A DNA stretch of 64,000 nt from JAGOFO01 sp964522105 (GTDB taxonomy: Bacteria; Myxococcota_A; UBA9042; DTJE01): contig CAZFVA010000013.1 in NCBI GenBank assembly GCA_964522105.1, positions 1-64,000 of the forward strand. Reading direction: 5' to 3'. Shown piece by piece: positions 51,670-60,625 of this stretch. Both the position numbers and the translations under genes were made by a program. The notes below the pieces were generated by a model that was given only the letters and a program-made list of their open reading frames with translations, had not been told where the DNA came from and ran no database searches. Numbering within the stretch: position 1 is the first letter of the stretch; each line of letters starts with the position of its first letter.

Positions 51670-52419
51670 TTAGTCTTTTTTCTTTGCCTGATTTGCAACC
51701 GCTTGAATTTTATTGGTAATTGCGTCCTGATCGCCCAGGTAGCGGGAACAGATCGGTTTCAGGTTTTCATCAAGCTCATAGTACAGGGGAATGCCGGTCG
51801 GAATGTTAAGATTTATGACATCTTCATCCGACAGGTTGTCCAGATATTTCACCAATGCCCGCAGGCTGTTACCGTGCGCTGCGATGATGACCCGCTTGCC
51901 TGACTTGATCATCGGGCCGATAGTCTGCTCAAAGTACGGGACAAATCTGTCAACTGTTGCTTTCAGGCTTTCAGTCAGTGGCAGTTCTTCCGACGTCAGG
52001 TCAGCATACCGGCGGTCATGGCCTGGATATCTGGGGTCGGCGGTGTCAAGCGCCGGTGGCGGCACGTCATAACTTCTGCGCCACAGTTTGACCTGCTCTT
52101 CGCCGTGTAATTCGGCAGTTTCGGCTTTGTTCAAGCCCTGAAGGGCGCCGTAGTGACGCTCGTTCAGTCTCCAGTTGCGGACAACCGGTATCCACATCTG
52201 GTCAAGCTGTTCAAGGGTGATCCACAGCGTTTTGATTGCCCTTTTCAGGACAGACGTGTACGCGATGTCAAATTCAAACCCTTCCTGTTTCAGTGTCTTT
52301 CCTGCCGCCAGCGCTTCAAGCAGGCCGGTTTCGGACAGATCAACATCTGTCCAGCCTGTAAAGCGGTTTTCAAGGTTCCACTGGCTTTCGCCGTGTCTGA
52401 GCAGAATCACTTTGTACAT
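51670..52419 (-). CDS. gpmA: 2,3-bisphosphoglycerate-dependent phosphoglycerate mutase
   Basis: A 249-residue glycolytic enzyme that interconverts 2- and 3-phosphoglycerate. Catalytic motifs are all present: LLRHGESQWN with the phospho-His (residue 9), RLNERHYGALQGLNKAE and the second His in AAHGNSLRALVKYL. Length equals the usual 248-250 residues. ATG 52419 follows AAAGGAG. It is 53 bases behind the U32 gene and may be its operon partner, although a small GC hairpin lies in the gap. Confidence 0.96.
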   Translation of the reverse strand: MYKVILLRHGESQWNLENRFTGWTDVDLSETGLLEALAAGKTLKQEGFEFDIAYTSVLKRAIKTLWITLEQLDQMWIPVVRNWRLNERHYGALQGLNKAETAELHGEEQVKLWRRSYDVPPPALDTADPRYPGHDRRYADLTSEELPLTESLKATVDRFVPYFEQTIGPMIKSGKRVIIAAHGNSLRALVKYLDNLSDEDVINLNIPTGIPLYYELDENLKPICSRYLGDQDAITNKIQAVANQAKKKD

Positions 52420-52472
52420 GGCTTCTCCTTTCCCCGGTCCTTCCGGGCTGCCGTTATGGTCGGTATATTACT

Positions 52473-54254
52473 TCAGATTTTTCTGATTCTGGTCACGTTT
52501 TCTTCAGGTTCAATAATGAATCCGTCGCCGGATGACGTAAATACGCGTCCTGCGGTCATCCCGGTTACACGTGAAATTGCGGCAGTGTTGTTTCCCCTGG
52601 CCAGCAGGTCGTCATCGTTCGGGTAGAATGATTCAGCCTGTTCGTTGATGTGCGACAGCGCCTTCTGTTCCAGAGAGTTGATGCTTTCATCCCGGGATGT
52701 CTCAAATGTCGTGTTGAGTTCGCGCCTGGCAGATTTCAGCAAGGTTGGATTTATGAATAATCCCGGCTGGATATCATAGCTGGCGGGTCCGAAGTACTTG
52801 ATCAGTTTCTGTTCGTCAAGGCCGCCGGACCTGGCCGGTTCGGATTCAATATGGACGCTGCCGTCTGCGTGGAACCTGCCCATTTTCATCGATGCAGAAA
52901 TGGTTTCCGATGTGACTTCGACGCGTGTAAATTCCGGCCTTGGCAGCTCGTTTTCTGCAACACACGCGTCTACGTGGGTTTCGACTTTGCGGTATTTTGC
53001 CCTGACCGAGTCAGCCGAGTGGATTGCGACACCGATTATTTCGCTGTCGGCAAAATCTTCACCAAGAGGGATGCAGACGTCGCGGTCTGCTGCAATCCGG
53101 ACGGTCGTTCTGCCGCGCCCGTCCAGAAGAGTTCTAATTCCCATCGGAATGAACGAAGCGCCTTCCGGTGCGCCTTCGTCACGTATCTTTACCAGAAGAC
53201 CGTCACGGATATTGATATCAACCGGGGTAATAAATCCCAGTTCAGGTCCGTCGTAGCCCCGGACTACTCTGAATATGGGGACATCAAGGCCTGTGTGGGT
53301 CTGGTTGCCGATCGACAGGATCTCGGAAGCATCGGTGACGCCCCGAAACCAGGCATCGGTACGTGGTCGCGAATACAGGACCGAGATTTCCCTGTTGAAC
53401 TTGTCGGCTTCGTCGGCGGTCAGTCCTGATTCAGGCTTGTTGAGCGCGGCTCGAAGCCAGTGCGTGACGCAGCCAACCCAGGCCGGTGTCTTCAGGCGCC
53501 CTTCAATTTTTAACGAATGGACGCCCATTTGAACCAGTTCCGGAATATGGGACGTAAGGTCCATATCTTTCATGCTGAAGGCGAAACCGATCGAATTTCC
53601 TTCATCGCTGAAATAGGGAAGGCGGCAGGACTGACAGCACGAACCGTAGTTTCCCGATCGGCCAGAAACCGCGTGTCCCATCATGCACAGGCCGGATATG
53701 CCGAAACACATGGCTCCGAAAACGAAGACTTCGACTTCAAGTTCAGGCAGGGCCGTTCTGATTGCCTCGATATCCCGGCGCGAACATTCGCGTGCAAGAA
53801 TTACCCGGCGGCAGCCGAGGTCAGCCATGTGACGCGCCGTTTCAACTGAATGAACACCGGCCTGTGTGCTGGCGTGGACAGGCAGGTCCGGGGTTATTGC
53901 CCTGGCTGTCTTCATCAGGACCGGGTCACGCGCGATTATTGCGTCAGCCCCGGCTTCCCGGCACAGCGCCAGAATCCTTGCGGTTTCCTTTGCGTTAACG
54001 GTTGTGACCGGGATATTCATCGTTACATAGACTTTAGATTCGAAGGAATGGACAAACTCCACAATCCCCGGAAGCTGTTTTTCAGTAAGGTTTTCTGCCC
54101 TTGCACGTGCGTTCAGGCTTCCAACGCCTAGATAGACGGCATCGGCGCCGTGCTCCATCGCCGTTTCAATTGATTGAATTGTTCCGCCCGGCGCAAGCAC
54201 TTCCGGCAGTCTGTTCTGGTTGATATCTGGATGTCTCAATTGTAGTGTCCGCAA
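52473..54254 (-). CDS. Peptidase U32-family protein (YegQ/RlhA-like)
   Basis: A 593-residue protein. The N-terminal TIM-barrel half carries U32 motifs (APGGTIQSIETAMEHGADAV, FGAMCFGISGLCMMGHAVSG) and the four-Cys cluster pattern that ends GRSGNYGSCCQSCR (about residues 180-198), which in RlhA-type relatives binds an iron-sulfur cluster. The C-terminal half (about 350-593) is a longer extension as in collagenase-like or DUF3656-containing members. U32 proteins include 23S rRNA hydroxylation factors and tRNA or ubiquinone hydroxylation partners rather than classical peptidases, so an RNA or cofactor hydroxylation role is as likely as proteolysis. Confidence 0.85.
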   Translation of the reverse strand: MRTLQLRHPDINQNRLPEVLAPGGTIQSIETAMEHGADAVYLGVGSLNARARAENLTEKQLPGIVEFVHSFESKVYVTMNIPVTTVNAKETARILALCREAGADAIIARDPVLMKTARAITPDLPVHASTQAGVHSVETARHMADLGCRRVILARECSRRDIEAIRTALPELEVEVFVFGAMCFGISGLCMMGHAVSGRSGNYGSCCQSCRLPYFSDEGNSIGFAFSMKDMDLTSHIPELVQMGVHSLKIEGRLKTPAWVGCVTHWLRAALNKPESGLTADEADKFNREISVLYSRPRTDAWFRGVTDASEILSIGNQTHTGLDVPIFRVVRGYDGPELGFITPVDINIRDGLLVKIRDEGAPEGASFIPMGIRTLLDGRGRTTVRIAADRDVCIPLGEDFADSEIIGVAIHSADSVRAKYRKVETHVDACVAENELPRPEFTRVEVTSETISASMKMGRFHADGSVHIESEPARSGGLDEQKLIKYFGPASYDIQPGLFINPTLLKSARRELNTTFETSRDESINSLEQKALSHINEQAESFYPNDDDLLARGNNTAAISRVTGMTAGRVFTSSGDGFIIEPEENVTRIRKI

Positions 54255-54357
54255 AAGGTCCGGCGCCTATTGTACATGAAGCGGCCTTTTACCTGTTGAA
54301 ACGGTGTAGTATTTCAGTGTGTGCCACTTTGTTTATTGCCCCATTCCGGTGGTTGAA

Positions 54358-55326
54358 ATGGCTCGAATGTACCTGACATTGTTGCTGATTCCCGTCGCAA
54401 TATTGTTTGTCGGTTGCAAGGGGACTTCAGGGTCTGCTGATGCAGGTCCCGGTGGGGTGGGCAGTAGTGCCAGCGTTGGTAATCCGGCAGCTGGCGCTTC
54501 AGGAAGTGGCCGACATGATGGCACTGGCCGTGGACAGGCCGATGTGTCGCGCCTTCGAGTGCCTGAAGGCATGGCTGCTGTACCCGGCGGGCCGTTTTTC
54601 AGGGGATGCGGCGATGGTGCAAACGGTGTCGTTGACGACAAATGCGCGCCTTCTGAAAAACCGGCTGGGCAGGTATCGGTCAGCACTTTCTTTATTGATG
54701 TCAACGAAGTGACAGTCGGGCGCTATATGCGGTGCGTCAGCAAGGGGGCGTGTCCGGAGCCCCCGGCAATCGGGGAATGTAACTTTGGTGAATCAGACAG
54801 GCTGCAGTACGCCATCAACTGCGTAACCTGGGAAGATGCGGACCGTTTCTGCAGATTTGAAGGCAAAAGGCTGCCGACCGAGGCCGAATGGGAAAAGGCC
54901 GCACGCGGTACTGACGGGCGCAGGTATCCGTGGGGTGATGATGAACCTGACAAAGACGGCGTGTTCCGGGCAAACTGGGGCGACGGCCTGGCAAAGATCC
55001 TGTGGATGCGGGATCAGTGGGAATATGACGGGCCTGTTGGCTATTTTGCCAAATGGCCAAGTCCTTATGGTTGCAATGACATGGCCGGGAATGTCGGCGA
55101 GTGGGTGTCTGACTGGTGGGCTGATTCGCATGCCGGTTCCCGCACGCTTAATCCGAAAGGCTCTGAAGAAGGCGAGCAGCGTGTGACGAAAGGCGGTTCT
55201 TTCAGGGAATTTCATCAGCGTATCAGGACGTCAGCCAGGGATTATCATCCGCCGGAGTTCTGGGATGGGCATATCGGGTTCAGGTGCGCTGCCGATGTCG
55301 GGTCTTCAGCGGGGGCGGGCTTGTGA
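54358..55326 (+). CDS. SUMF1/formylglycine-generating-enzyme-domain lipoprotein
   Basis: A 322-residue lipoprotein: lipobox LFVGC (Cys20), a Gly/Ser-rich spacer (about 22-65) and a FGE-sulfatase domain: GMAAVPGGPFFRG, VDVNEVTVGRYMRC-like segment, CVTWEDADRFCRFEGKRLPT, EAEWEKAARG, YPWGDDEP, MAGNVGEWVSDWW and terminal GFRCAADV. The fold is clear; whether it binds a nucleotide or metal or is enzymatic is not, since most lipid-anchored members are non-catalytic. ATG 54358 with GGTGG upstream is preferred over GTG 54319. The next gene starts inside its stop codon (GTGA). Confidence 0.85.
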   Translation: MARMYLTLLLIPVAILFVGCKGTSGSADAGPGGVGSSASVGNPAAGASGSGRHDGTGRGQADVSRLRVPEGMAAVPGGPFFRGCGDGANGVVDDKCAPSEKPAGQVSVSTFFIDVNEVTVGRYMRCVSKGACPEPPAIGECNFGESDRLQYAINCVTWEDADRFCRFEGKRLPTEAEWEKAARGTDGRRYPWGDDEPDKDGVFRANWGDGLAKILWMRDQWEYDGPVGYFAKWPSPYGCNDMAGNVGEWVSDWWADSHAGSRTLNPKGSEEGEQRVTKGGSFREFHQRIRTSARDYHPPEFWDGHIGFRCAADVGSSAGAGL

Positions 55327-56378
55327 CGCTTGAATCCAGGGAAAAGATCGCCGAGCTTTTGAAAAGAAAGCTTGATGAACTGAAGGAGCGCGACGGCGAT
55401 CTGGCCGGTAAGCGGCGGCAGGCTTTGCCGCGCAAAGTTGCTCCTGAAACGTCCGGTCAGAATCCGCAACGGAAGATTGTGTCCCATTCAGCCACGACGA
55501 TGCCTGTCGGCAAGAATATCCCGATGTTTGGCGAAGCCTTTGATCCGGCCGCCAGCCTGTCAGGGCCGTCCGGCCGCCTGTCGCAGGTTGCCGCACAGGC
55601 TCCAGGTTACGGTATTCGAAATTCCGGTCCAGGCGGTCGTTCCCCCGGGCCTTTCGTAACTGACGATGCCGATCCATATGCTCAACTTGATCTGTGGCGT
55701 ACAAAGTACAGGGGCGCCGGAGTCAGGGAGATTCTAGCTGACGTGCTTGGTCATGTTGAGTCTTCCGGTCGGGAAGATCTGCTGGAATCTGTTCGCACTA
55801 CGAATGTGATGGTACCGGCGTTGTCGCGCCAGGTTGCGGCTGAAAAAGTCAGGCGGTCGTTGTGGCTTCTGCCAGGCGTCCGCGACCGTATGACGGCGAC
55901 GTTGTGTTGTGAAGGTGCTGAGGTTATTGATGATCTGGTTGATCACCCGCGTTTTGGACGGATGGCCGAAAAGATTATCCGGTGGGTTGATAAGGGCGAT
56001 ACCAATCGTCTGCTGCGGTTGATTTCCGAGCGNNNNNNNNNNNNNNNNNNNNNNNNNNNNNNNNNNNNNNNNNNNNNNNNNNNNNNNNNNNNNNNNNNNN
56101 NNNNNNNNNNNNNNNNNNNNNNNNNNNNNNNNACGCTGGCTTCCGAGGTGCTTGGCCTGAGCCGTGAAGATGACGTGCCCGGCGCCCTGGTGCCGTGGTT
56201 TTATGACATGTATCTGAAGAATCCTGAATTGAATGCCGGGCTTCTGGCGGCCATCGCAATCCACAATTCGTACGACATGGAGCAGACAGTCCGTCTTTAT
56301 GCTGAACATCTGAGCCGCTTTGCGACGTCGGATCATGCGGCACCGGTGCTTGAAGGCGGGGCTGAAGATGGACGGTAA
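55323..56378 (+). CDS. Unknown protein interrupted by an assembly gap
   Basis: A gene of unknown function whose middle is lost in a 100-N gap, so its true length and even the joining frame are uncertain. The N-terminal part has a basic helical start (EKIAELLKRKLDELKERDG), a Pro/Ser/Gly-rich region (about 40-110), then a helical segment (AQLDLWRTKYRGAGVREILADVL). The part after the gap reads in the same frame and ends with a helical domain (ASEVLGLSREDDVPGALVPW). The GTG start at 55323 overlaps the previous stop; the helicase start lies inside its end. I do not recognise a family. Confidence 0.55.
   Translation: MTLESREKIAELLKRKLDELKERDGDLAGKRRQALPRKVAPETSGQNPQRKIVSHSATTMPVGKNIPMFGEAFDPAASLSGPSGRLSQVAAQAPGYGIRNSGPGGRSPGPFVTDDADPYAQLDLWRTKYRGAGVREILADVLGHVESSGREDLLESVRTTNVMVPALSRQVAAEKVRRSLWLLPGVRDRMTATLCCEGAEVIDDLVDHPRFGRMAEKIIRWVDKGDTNRLLRLISEXXXXXXXXXXXXXXXXXXXXXXXXXXXXXXXXXXTLASEVLGLSREDDVPGALVPWFYDMYLKNPELNAGLLAAIAIHNSYDMEQTVRLYAEHLSRFATSDHAAPVLEGGAEDGR
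56033..56132. other. Assembly gap of 100 N
   Basis: Exactly 100 undetermined bases, the usual placeholder for a scaffold join of unknown size. Confidence 0.99.
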
Positions 56379-58635
56379 TGAAAACATTGCTGCCGCCCTT
56401 GATTCGATGCAGAAGGCCACCTGGTACAGCGGCCAGATTACACGGATTCAGGAATACCCTGTTCGCGACCCGGTCTTTGCGGATATACCGGAAACGCTTG
56501 CGCCGGAGGTGCGCGATTACCTGGAACATATAGGCATTTCAAAGCTTTATGCGCATCAGGCCGATGCGTGTCGGCAGGCTGTTTCCGGCAGAAACGTCAT
56601 TCTTTCGACATCTACTGCGTCCGGCAAGACGCTTGCGTTCCTGCTGCCGGTACTTCATGAACTGGCAACAAACGAAGACGCGTGCGCACTTTTTCTGTAT
56701 CCGCTCAAGGCGCTGACCAACGATCAACTTTTGACGTTCAATGTCGCTGAACAGGCTTCCGGGTTGCAGATCGACGCGGCCGTTTACGATGGCGACACCC
56801 CGCGTCTGAAGCGTCCGAAGATCAGGCAGATGTCGCGGGTAGTGCTGTCAAACCCGTTTGAGATCCATGAAACGCTGCCTTATCACCATATGTGGCGGCG
56901 GTTTTTCGCAAATTTGAAGTACATCGTCATCGACGAAGCCCACCGTTATACAGGCGTGTTCGGCTCGAATGTGGCGCAGGTTCTGCGCCGTCTAACCCGG
57001 GTTGCACGCGCTTACGGGGCCGATCCGCAGTTCATTCTTGCGTCTGCTTCGATTGCGAATCCGGGTGAACACGCGTCTGCGCTGACCGGCGCTGATTTTT
57101 TGGTAATCGATCAGGACGGTTCGCCGGCTGGCGAAAAGACGCTCGTGTTTTTCAATGGCGGGGCGCCCGGGCCCGACTCTGACTACAGCGCATCTGCCAA
57201 CACAATGACGCGCGACATCGTCGGGCACCTGCTGCGCCGCGGGATCAAAACGCTGTGCTTTACACGTTCCAGAAAAACGGCCGAGCTGGTGGCCGGGCTT
57301 GCCGGCAAGTCAAGTGGCGGGCTGCCGGTGGCGCCATACCGCGCAGGCTATCTGCCTGAAGAAAGGCGTCACCTTGAGCGGGATTTCAAAGCCGGTGTTA
57401 TCAGGGGAATTGTAAGTACCAACGCACTGGAACTCGGGATTGATATAGGTGATCTTGATGCCGTGGTGATGTCGGGATATCCCGGCAGTATCAGCGGGTT
57501 CTGGCAGCAGGTCGGGCGTGCCGGTCGTCGAGGTGCGCCAAGTCTTTCGGTATTTGTGGCGTTTGAAGACATCCTTGACCAGTACGTGATTGCCCACCCT
57601 GAAGTTCTGCTTATGCGTGGCTGGGAACGCGCCACGATAGACTTGAAAAACGAGCATATCCTTGCCGGGCACATGCTTTGCGCCGCATCAGAGCTGCCTG
57701 TCCGCATCAGCCCTGATACGGAGCCTGAAGCCGGTATCGCCGCCGGTCTTGCGAAGGGCGGCCTGCTTCACGAAACCGAACATGGTTACATATATGGCGG
57801 GACTGTCCGGCCTCAGGAAGCTGTGAAACTGGACAAGATTGGCGACAGAACGGTCGCGCTTTTTGATCTGGCCAGCGGGGAACTTCTTGAAACTATTGAT
57901 TTCAGCAGGGCGATGCGCGACGCGTTCAAAGGGGCGGTCTATCTGCATCAGACCAAAACATGGGTTGTCGAAGAGCTTGATTTGGACGGGTTACGGGCGC
58001 GCCTTTCACGGCGGGACGTTGATTATTACACCGTGTCGCATTCTGACCGTCAGGCCGAGATCATGCAGCAGTTCCGGTCCGGTGAACTGGGTCGTTCAGA
58101 AAACAGCCGTTATTCTGATGTTTTCACCGTTGGTCTCGGGTCGCTCAAGATTTCTACCCACATTTCCAGTTTCCTGATGAAGCGCTTTAATCGCGTTATT
58201 GGTGGCGGCCCACTGGATATGCCGGTCCAGACGCTTGAAACGACAGGTTTCTGGATCGATTTCAGCCCACAGGCGCCGCCAGGTGTCACTGATTTGCTTG
58301 GTGCGATTCATGCGCTGGAACACACGCTGGTCGGGATTGCGCCATTGGCCCTGTCCTGCGATCCCGATGATCTGGCCGGTTTTTCAATAACGATGGCGCC
58401 ACATTCCGGCGCCCCCGCGCTGTTTGTTTACGACGGTTATCAAGGTGGAATCGGCCTTTGCGAAAGGGCTTTCGGTGACCTGAAACAGCTTATGCGTACG
58501 GCCGCTTCGATACTTTCCGGATGTGCCTGCGAATCTGGCTGCCCCGCCTGCTGCCTGTCCGCGCGCTGCGGCAACAACAACCTGCCGATGGACAAAAACG
58601 GCGGCGCGATTCTGGCAGCGATGCTCGCTTCGTGA
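56368..58635 (+). CDS. DEAD/DEAH-box helicase of the MrfA/YprA type with DUF1998 C-terminus
   Basis: A 755-residue helicase: Walker A in STASGKT (about residue 83), DEAH box in VIDEAHRYTG (about 188), a motif III-like ASASIANP, helicase C domain with ELGIDIGDLDAVVMSGYPG and QVGRAGRRG, and a DUF1998 end with four Cys in CACESGCPACCLSARCG (about 718-735). This is the architecture of B. subtilis MrfA, a helicase for repair of mitomycin-type DNA damage, and of related YprA proteins. A DNA-repair role is likely. ATG 56368 overlaps the upstream unknown gene by 11 bases. A terminator-like hairpin follows. Confidence 0.9.
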   Translation: MDGNENIAAALDSMQKATWYSGQITRIQEYPVRDPVFADIPETLAPEVRDYLEHIGISKLYAHQADACRQAVSGRNVILSTSTASGKTLAFLLPVLHELATNEDACALFLYPLKALTNDQLLTFNVAEQASGLQIDAAVYDGDTPRLKRPKIRQMSRVVLSNPFEIHETLPYHHMWRRFFANLKYIVIDEAHRYTGVFGSNVAQVLRRLTRVARAYGADPQFILASASIANPGEHASALTGADFLVIDQDGSPAGEKTLVFFNGGAPGPDSDYSASANTMTRDIVGHLLRRGIKTLCFTRSRKTAELVAGLAGKSSGGLPVAPYRAGYLPEERRHLERDFKAGVIRGIVSTNALELGIDIGDLDAVVMSGYPGSISGFWQQVGRAGRRGAPSLSVFVAFEDILDQYVIAHPEVLLMRGWERATIDLKNEHILAGHMLCAASELPVRISPDTEPEAGIAAGLAKGGLLHETEHGYIYGGTVRPQEAVKLDKIGDRTVALFDLASGELLETIDFSRAMRDAFKGAVYLHQTKTWVVEELDLDGLRARLSRRDVDYYTVSHSDRQAEIMQQFRSGELGRSENSRYSDVFTVGLGSLKISTHISSFLMKRFNRVIGGGPLDMPVQTLETTGFWIDFSPQAPPGVTDLLGAIHALEHTLVGIAPLALSCDPDDLAGFSITMAPHSGAPALFVYDGYQGGIGLCERAFGDLKQLMRTAASILSGCACESGCPACCLSARCGNNNLPMDKNGGAILAAMLAS

Positions 58636-58669
58636 GATGAAGGGGGCCTGTCCCCCGCCTGTTCCGGAT

Positions 58670-58691
58670 TGACTTGTGAAGTCACTTTTTT
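58670..58691 (+). terminator. Rho-independent terminator after the helicase gene
   Basis: TGACTT-GTG-AAGTCA stem (58670-58684) followed by C and six T (58686-58691). A second hairpin, GGGGG-CCTGT-CCCCC (58643-58657), lies just before it. A weak promoter-like TTGACG (58693) N17 TATTCG (58716) for the next gene follows. Confidence 0.65.
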
Positions 58692-58760
58692 GTTGACGTT
58701 ACGGATTGCGTGGTCTATTCGGGCAACGTTGTCTGATGGATTCAGCGATGGAGGCTCATC

Positions 58761-59756
58761 TTGCTTACCGTAGTAACTGGTGCGACAGGACATGTTGGCG
58801 GCAATCTGGTCAGGGCCCTGCTGGCGGAAGGCCGCAAAGTCAGATGCCTGGTCTGGGAAGGCGATAAAGACACGGCCGCTATTGACGGCCTTGACGTTGA
58901 AAGGGTTCCCGGTGACGTTCGTGACCAGCTCAGCCTGCAGAAAGCTTTTGAAGGCGCTGATGTTGTGTATCATCTGGCGTCCCGCATATCGATTGTTGGT
59001 CCTGAAGGCGGCCTGGTGCGTGACATCAACGTCAACGGCGCCAGAAATGTCGCTGAAGCATGCCTTGCCTGTAATGTACGCAGGCTGGTTCACTTCAGTT
59101 CGGTTCACGCCAGAAATATCAACAGGCTTGGCGAACCGGTCGACGAAACCCGCGAGCGTTCTGGTGGAAAAGGCTGTCCGGCCTATGACAAGTCGAAGGG
59201 TGACGGTGAACTGGAAGTGCTCGCCGTTGTTGAACGTGGTCTTGATGCTGTAATCGTTTGTCCGTCCGGGATTATCGGCCGACTGGATTTCAAGAAGTCC
59301 AGAATGGGTTGCGTCTTTTTGTCGCTTGCAAACGGCACGATGCCGGCCGGTGTTGTCGGCGGGTTTGACTGGGTTGACGTTCGTGACGTGGTCATCGGTG
59401 CCATGCTTGCTGAAAAGCTCGGACGCAAAGGCGAGCTCTATCTGTTGACCGGAAACTACGTCCCGATGCGCGAAGTAATGAATCAATTCAGCGCGATTGC
59501 CGGTCGCAAGCCCCCCCGCATGGATACCCCGATGTGGCTTGCCCGCGCAGTTGCCCCGGCGGCGCTTGTGATTGCCAATGTGACCGGAATGCCGGCGCTG
59601 TTCACCCCGGAATCGCTGTGCGCTCTTCGCGCAAACGACCAGTTGCTGCACAGCAAGGCCGAAAAGGAACTTGGATATAAGCCGCGCCCGTTTGCGGAAA
59701 CGCTTGAAGACACCTATAAGTGGTTCAAGGAAGCCGGTTTTCTGAAAAAGAGGTAG
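58761..59756 (+). CDS. NAD(P)-dependent SDR, 3beta-hydroxysteroid dehydrogenase/dihydroflavonol reductase-like
   Basis: A 331-residue extended short-chain dehydrogenase. It opens with the Rossmann motif VVTGATGHVGGNLVRALL, has the conserved FSSVHA strand end and the catalytic YDKSK (YxxxK) near residue 140, followed by GDGELEVL. The family includes 3beta-HSD/isomerases and plant dihydroflavonol reductases, which act on steroids and other cyclic alcohols. It is followed after 4 bases by a steroid 5alpha-reductase homologue, suggesting the two act on one substrate. The TTG start at 58761 has GGAGG six bases upstream. Confidence 0.85.
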   Translation: MLTVVTGATGHVGGNLVRALLAEGRKVRCLVWEGDKDTAAIDGLDVERVPGDVRDQLSLQKAFEGADVVYHLASRISIVGPEGGLVRDINVNGARNVAEACLACNVRRLVHFSSVHARNINRLGEPVDETRERSGGKGCPAYDKSKGDGELEVLAVVERGLDAVIVCPSGIIGRLDFKKSRMGCVFLSLANGTMPAGVVGGFDWVDVRDVVIGAMLAEKLGRKGELYLLTGNYVPMREVMNQFSAIAGRKPPRMDTPMWLARAVAPAALVIANVTGMPALFTPESLCALRANDQLLHSKAEKELGYKPRPFAETLEDTYKWFKEAGFLKKR

Positions 59757-59760
59757 TAAT

Positions 59761-60543
59761 ATGGACTGCGCCGCGTTTCTGAAATTTGAGCCGTATTTTC
59801 ATTTTTATCTGATGATGGTCTTCGTGGCGCTTGCCGCCATCGTGTTTCCGCTTCTGATGTTTGTGACCGCCCCTTACGGAAGGCACACCCGCAAAGGCTG
59901 GGGACCTGTAATGAACGACACCCTGGGCTGGGTGCTGATGGAACTCCCGGCCCCGGTGCTGTTCGCCGTGCTGTTTTTCATCGGTGACCGCACGACCAGC
60001 CTGGTGAACATCGTTTTTCTGTGTATCTGGGAACTTCACTACATCAACCGGACGTTTATTTTCCCTTTCCGTCTGAAGGGTAACCGCAAAGATATGTCGG
60101 TCATCATCATGCTGTTCGGGCTGCTGTTCAACACGCTGAACGCCTACATCGTCAGCCGTTATCTGAACACGCTCGGCCCGGCCTATGATGTGGCCTGGCT
60201 GTACGATCCCAGATTTGCGATCGGCGTCGTGATTTTTCTGGTCGGTTTTTATATCAACACCCAGTCCGACTCGATTCTGCGCAATCTTCTGAAGCCGGGC
60301 GAGACCGCGTACAAAATCCCCTACGGCGGCATGTTCAAGTACGTTTCGTGCCCCAATTACATGGGCGAACTGCTTGAGTGGACCGGTTTCGCGATTGCAA
60401 CGTGGTGCATGCCATCGGCAGTCTTTGTTCTGTGGACCGCAGCCAATCTGGTTCCGCGAGCCTTTTCAAGCCATAAGTGGTACCTCGAAAATTTCAAAGA
60501 CTATCCGAAGGATCGCAAGGCCTTGATTCCGTTTATCCGCTGA
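59761..60543 (+). CDS. Steroid 5alpha-reductase-like integral membrane enzyme (SRD5A family)
   Basis: A 260-residue protein with about seven membrane segments. It matches eukaryotic SRD5A1/2 across its length: APYGRHTRKGWGP, the catalytic Glu in LMELPAP (Glu61; human SRD5A2 Glu57), the catalytic Tyr in ELHYINRTF (Tyr94; human Tyr91), GMFKYVSCPNYMGELLEW, and a C-terminal YPKDRKALIPFIR nearly identical to human SRD5A2 YPKSRKALIPFIF. It should reduce an enone ring of a steroid or similar isoprenoid with NADPH. It starts 4 bases after the 3beta-HSD-like gene, so they form a two-gene operon. The natural substrate in this bacterium is unknown. Confidence 0.88.
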   Translation: MDCAAFLKFEPYFHFYLMMVFVALAAIVFPLLMFVTAPYGRHTRKGWGPVMNDTLGWVLMELPAPVLFAVLFFIGDRTTSLVNIVFLCIWELHYINRTFIFPFRLKGNRKDMSVIIMLFGLLFNTLNAYIVSRYLNTLGPAYDVAWLYDPRFAIGVVIFLVGFYINTQSDSILRNLLKPGETAYKIPYGGMFKYVSCPNYMGELLEWTGFAIATWCMPSAVFVLWTAANLVPRAFSSHKWYLENFKDYPKDRKALIPFIR

Positions 60544-60625
60544 TTGTCGGCTTCTTGAAGTTTGTTGATTTCGTGTCGGCAGGCAGGTTACGCATCAGCA
60601 CACAGGCCAGGCGTCAGCACGTACG

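Noticed and set aside
58440..59651. 403-residue open frame on the minus strand
   Set aside because: It is antisense to the end of the helicase and most of the SDR gene, both with clear motifs, and spans their terminator; no family motif or ribosome site seen.
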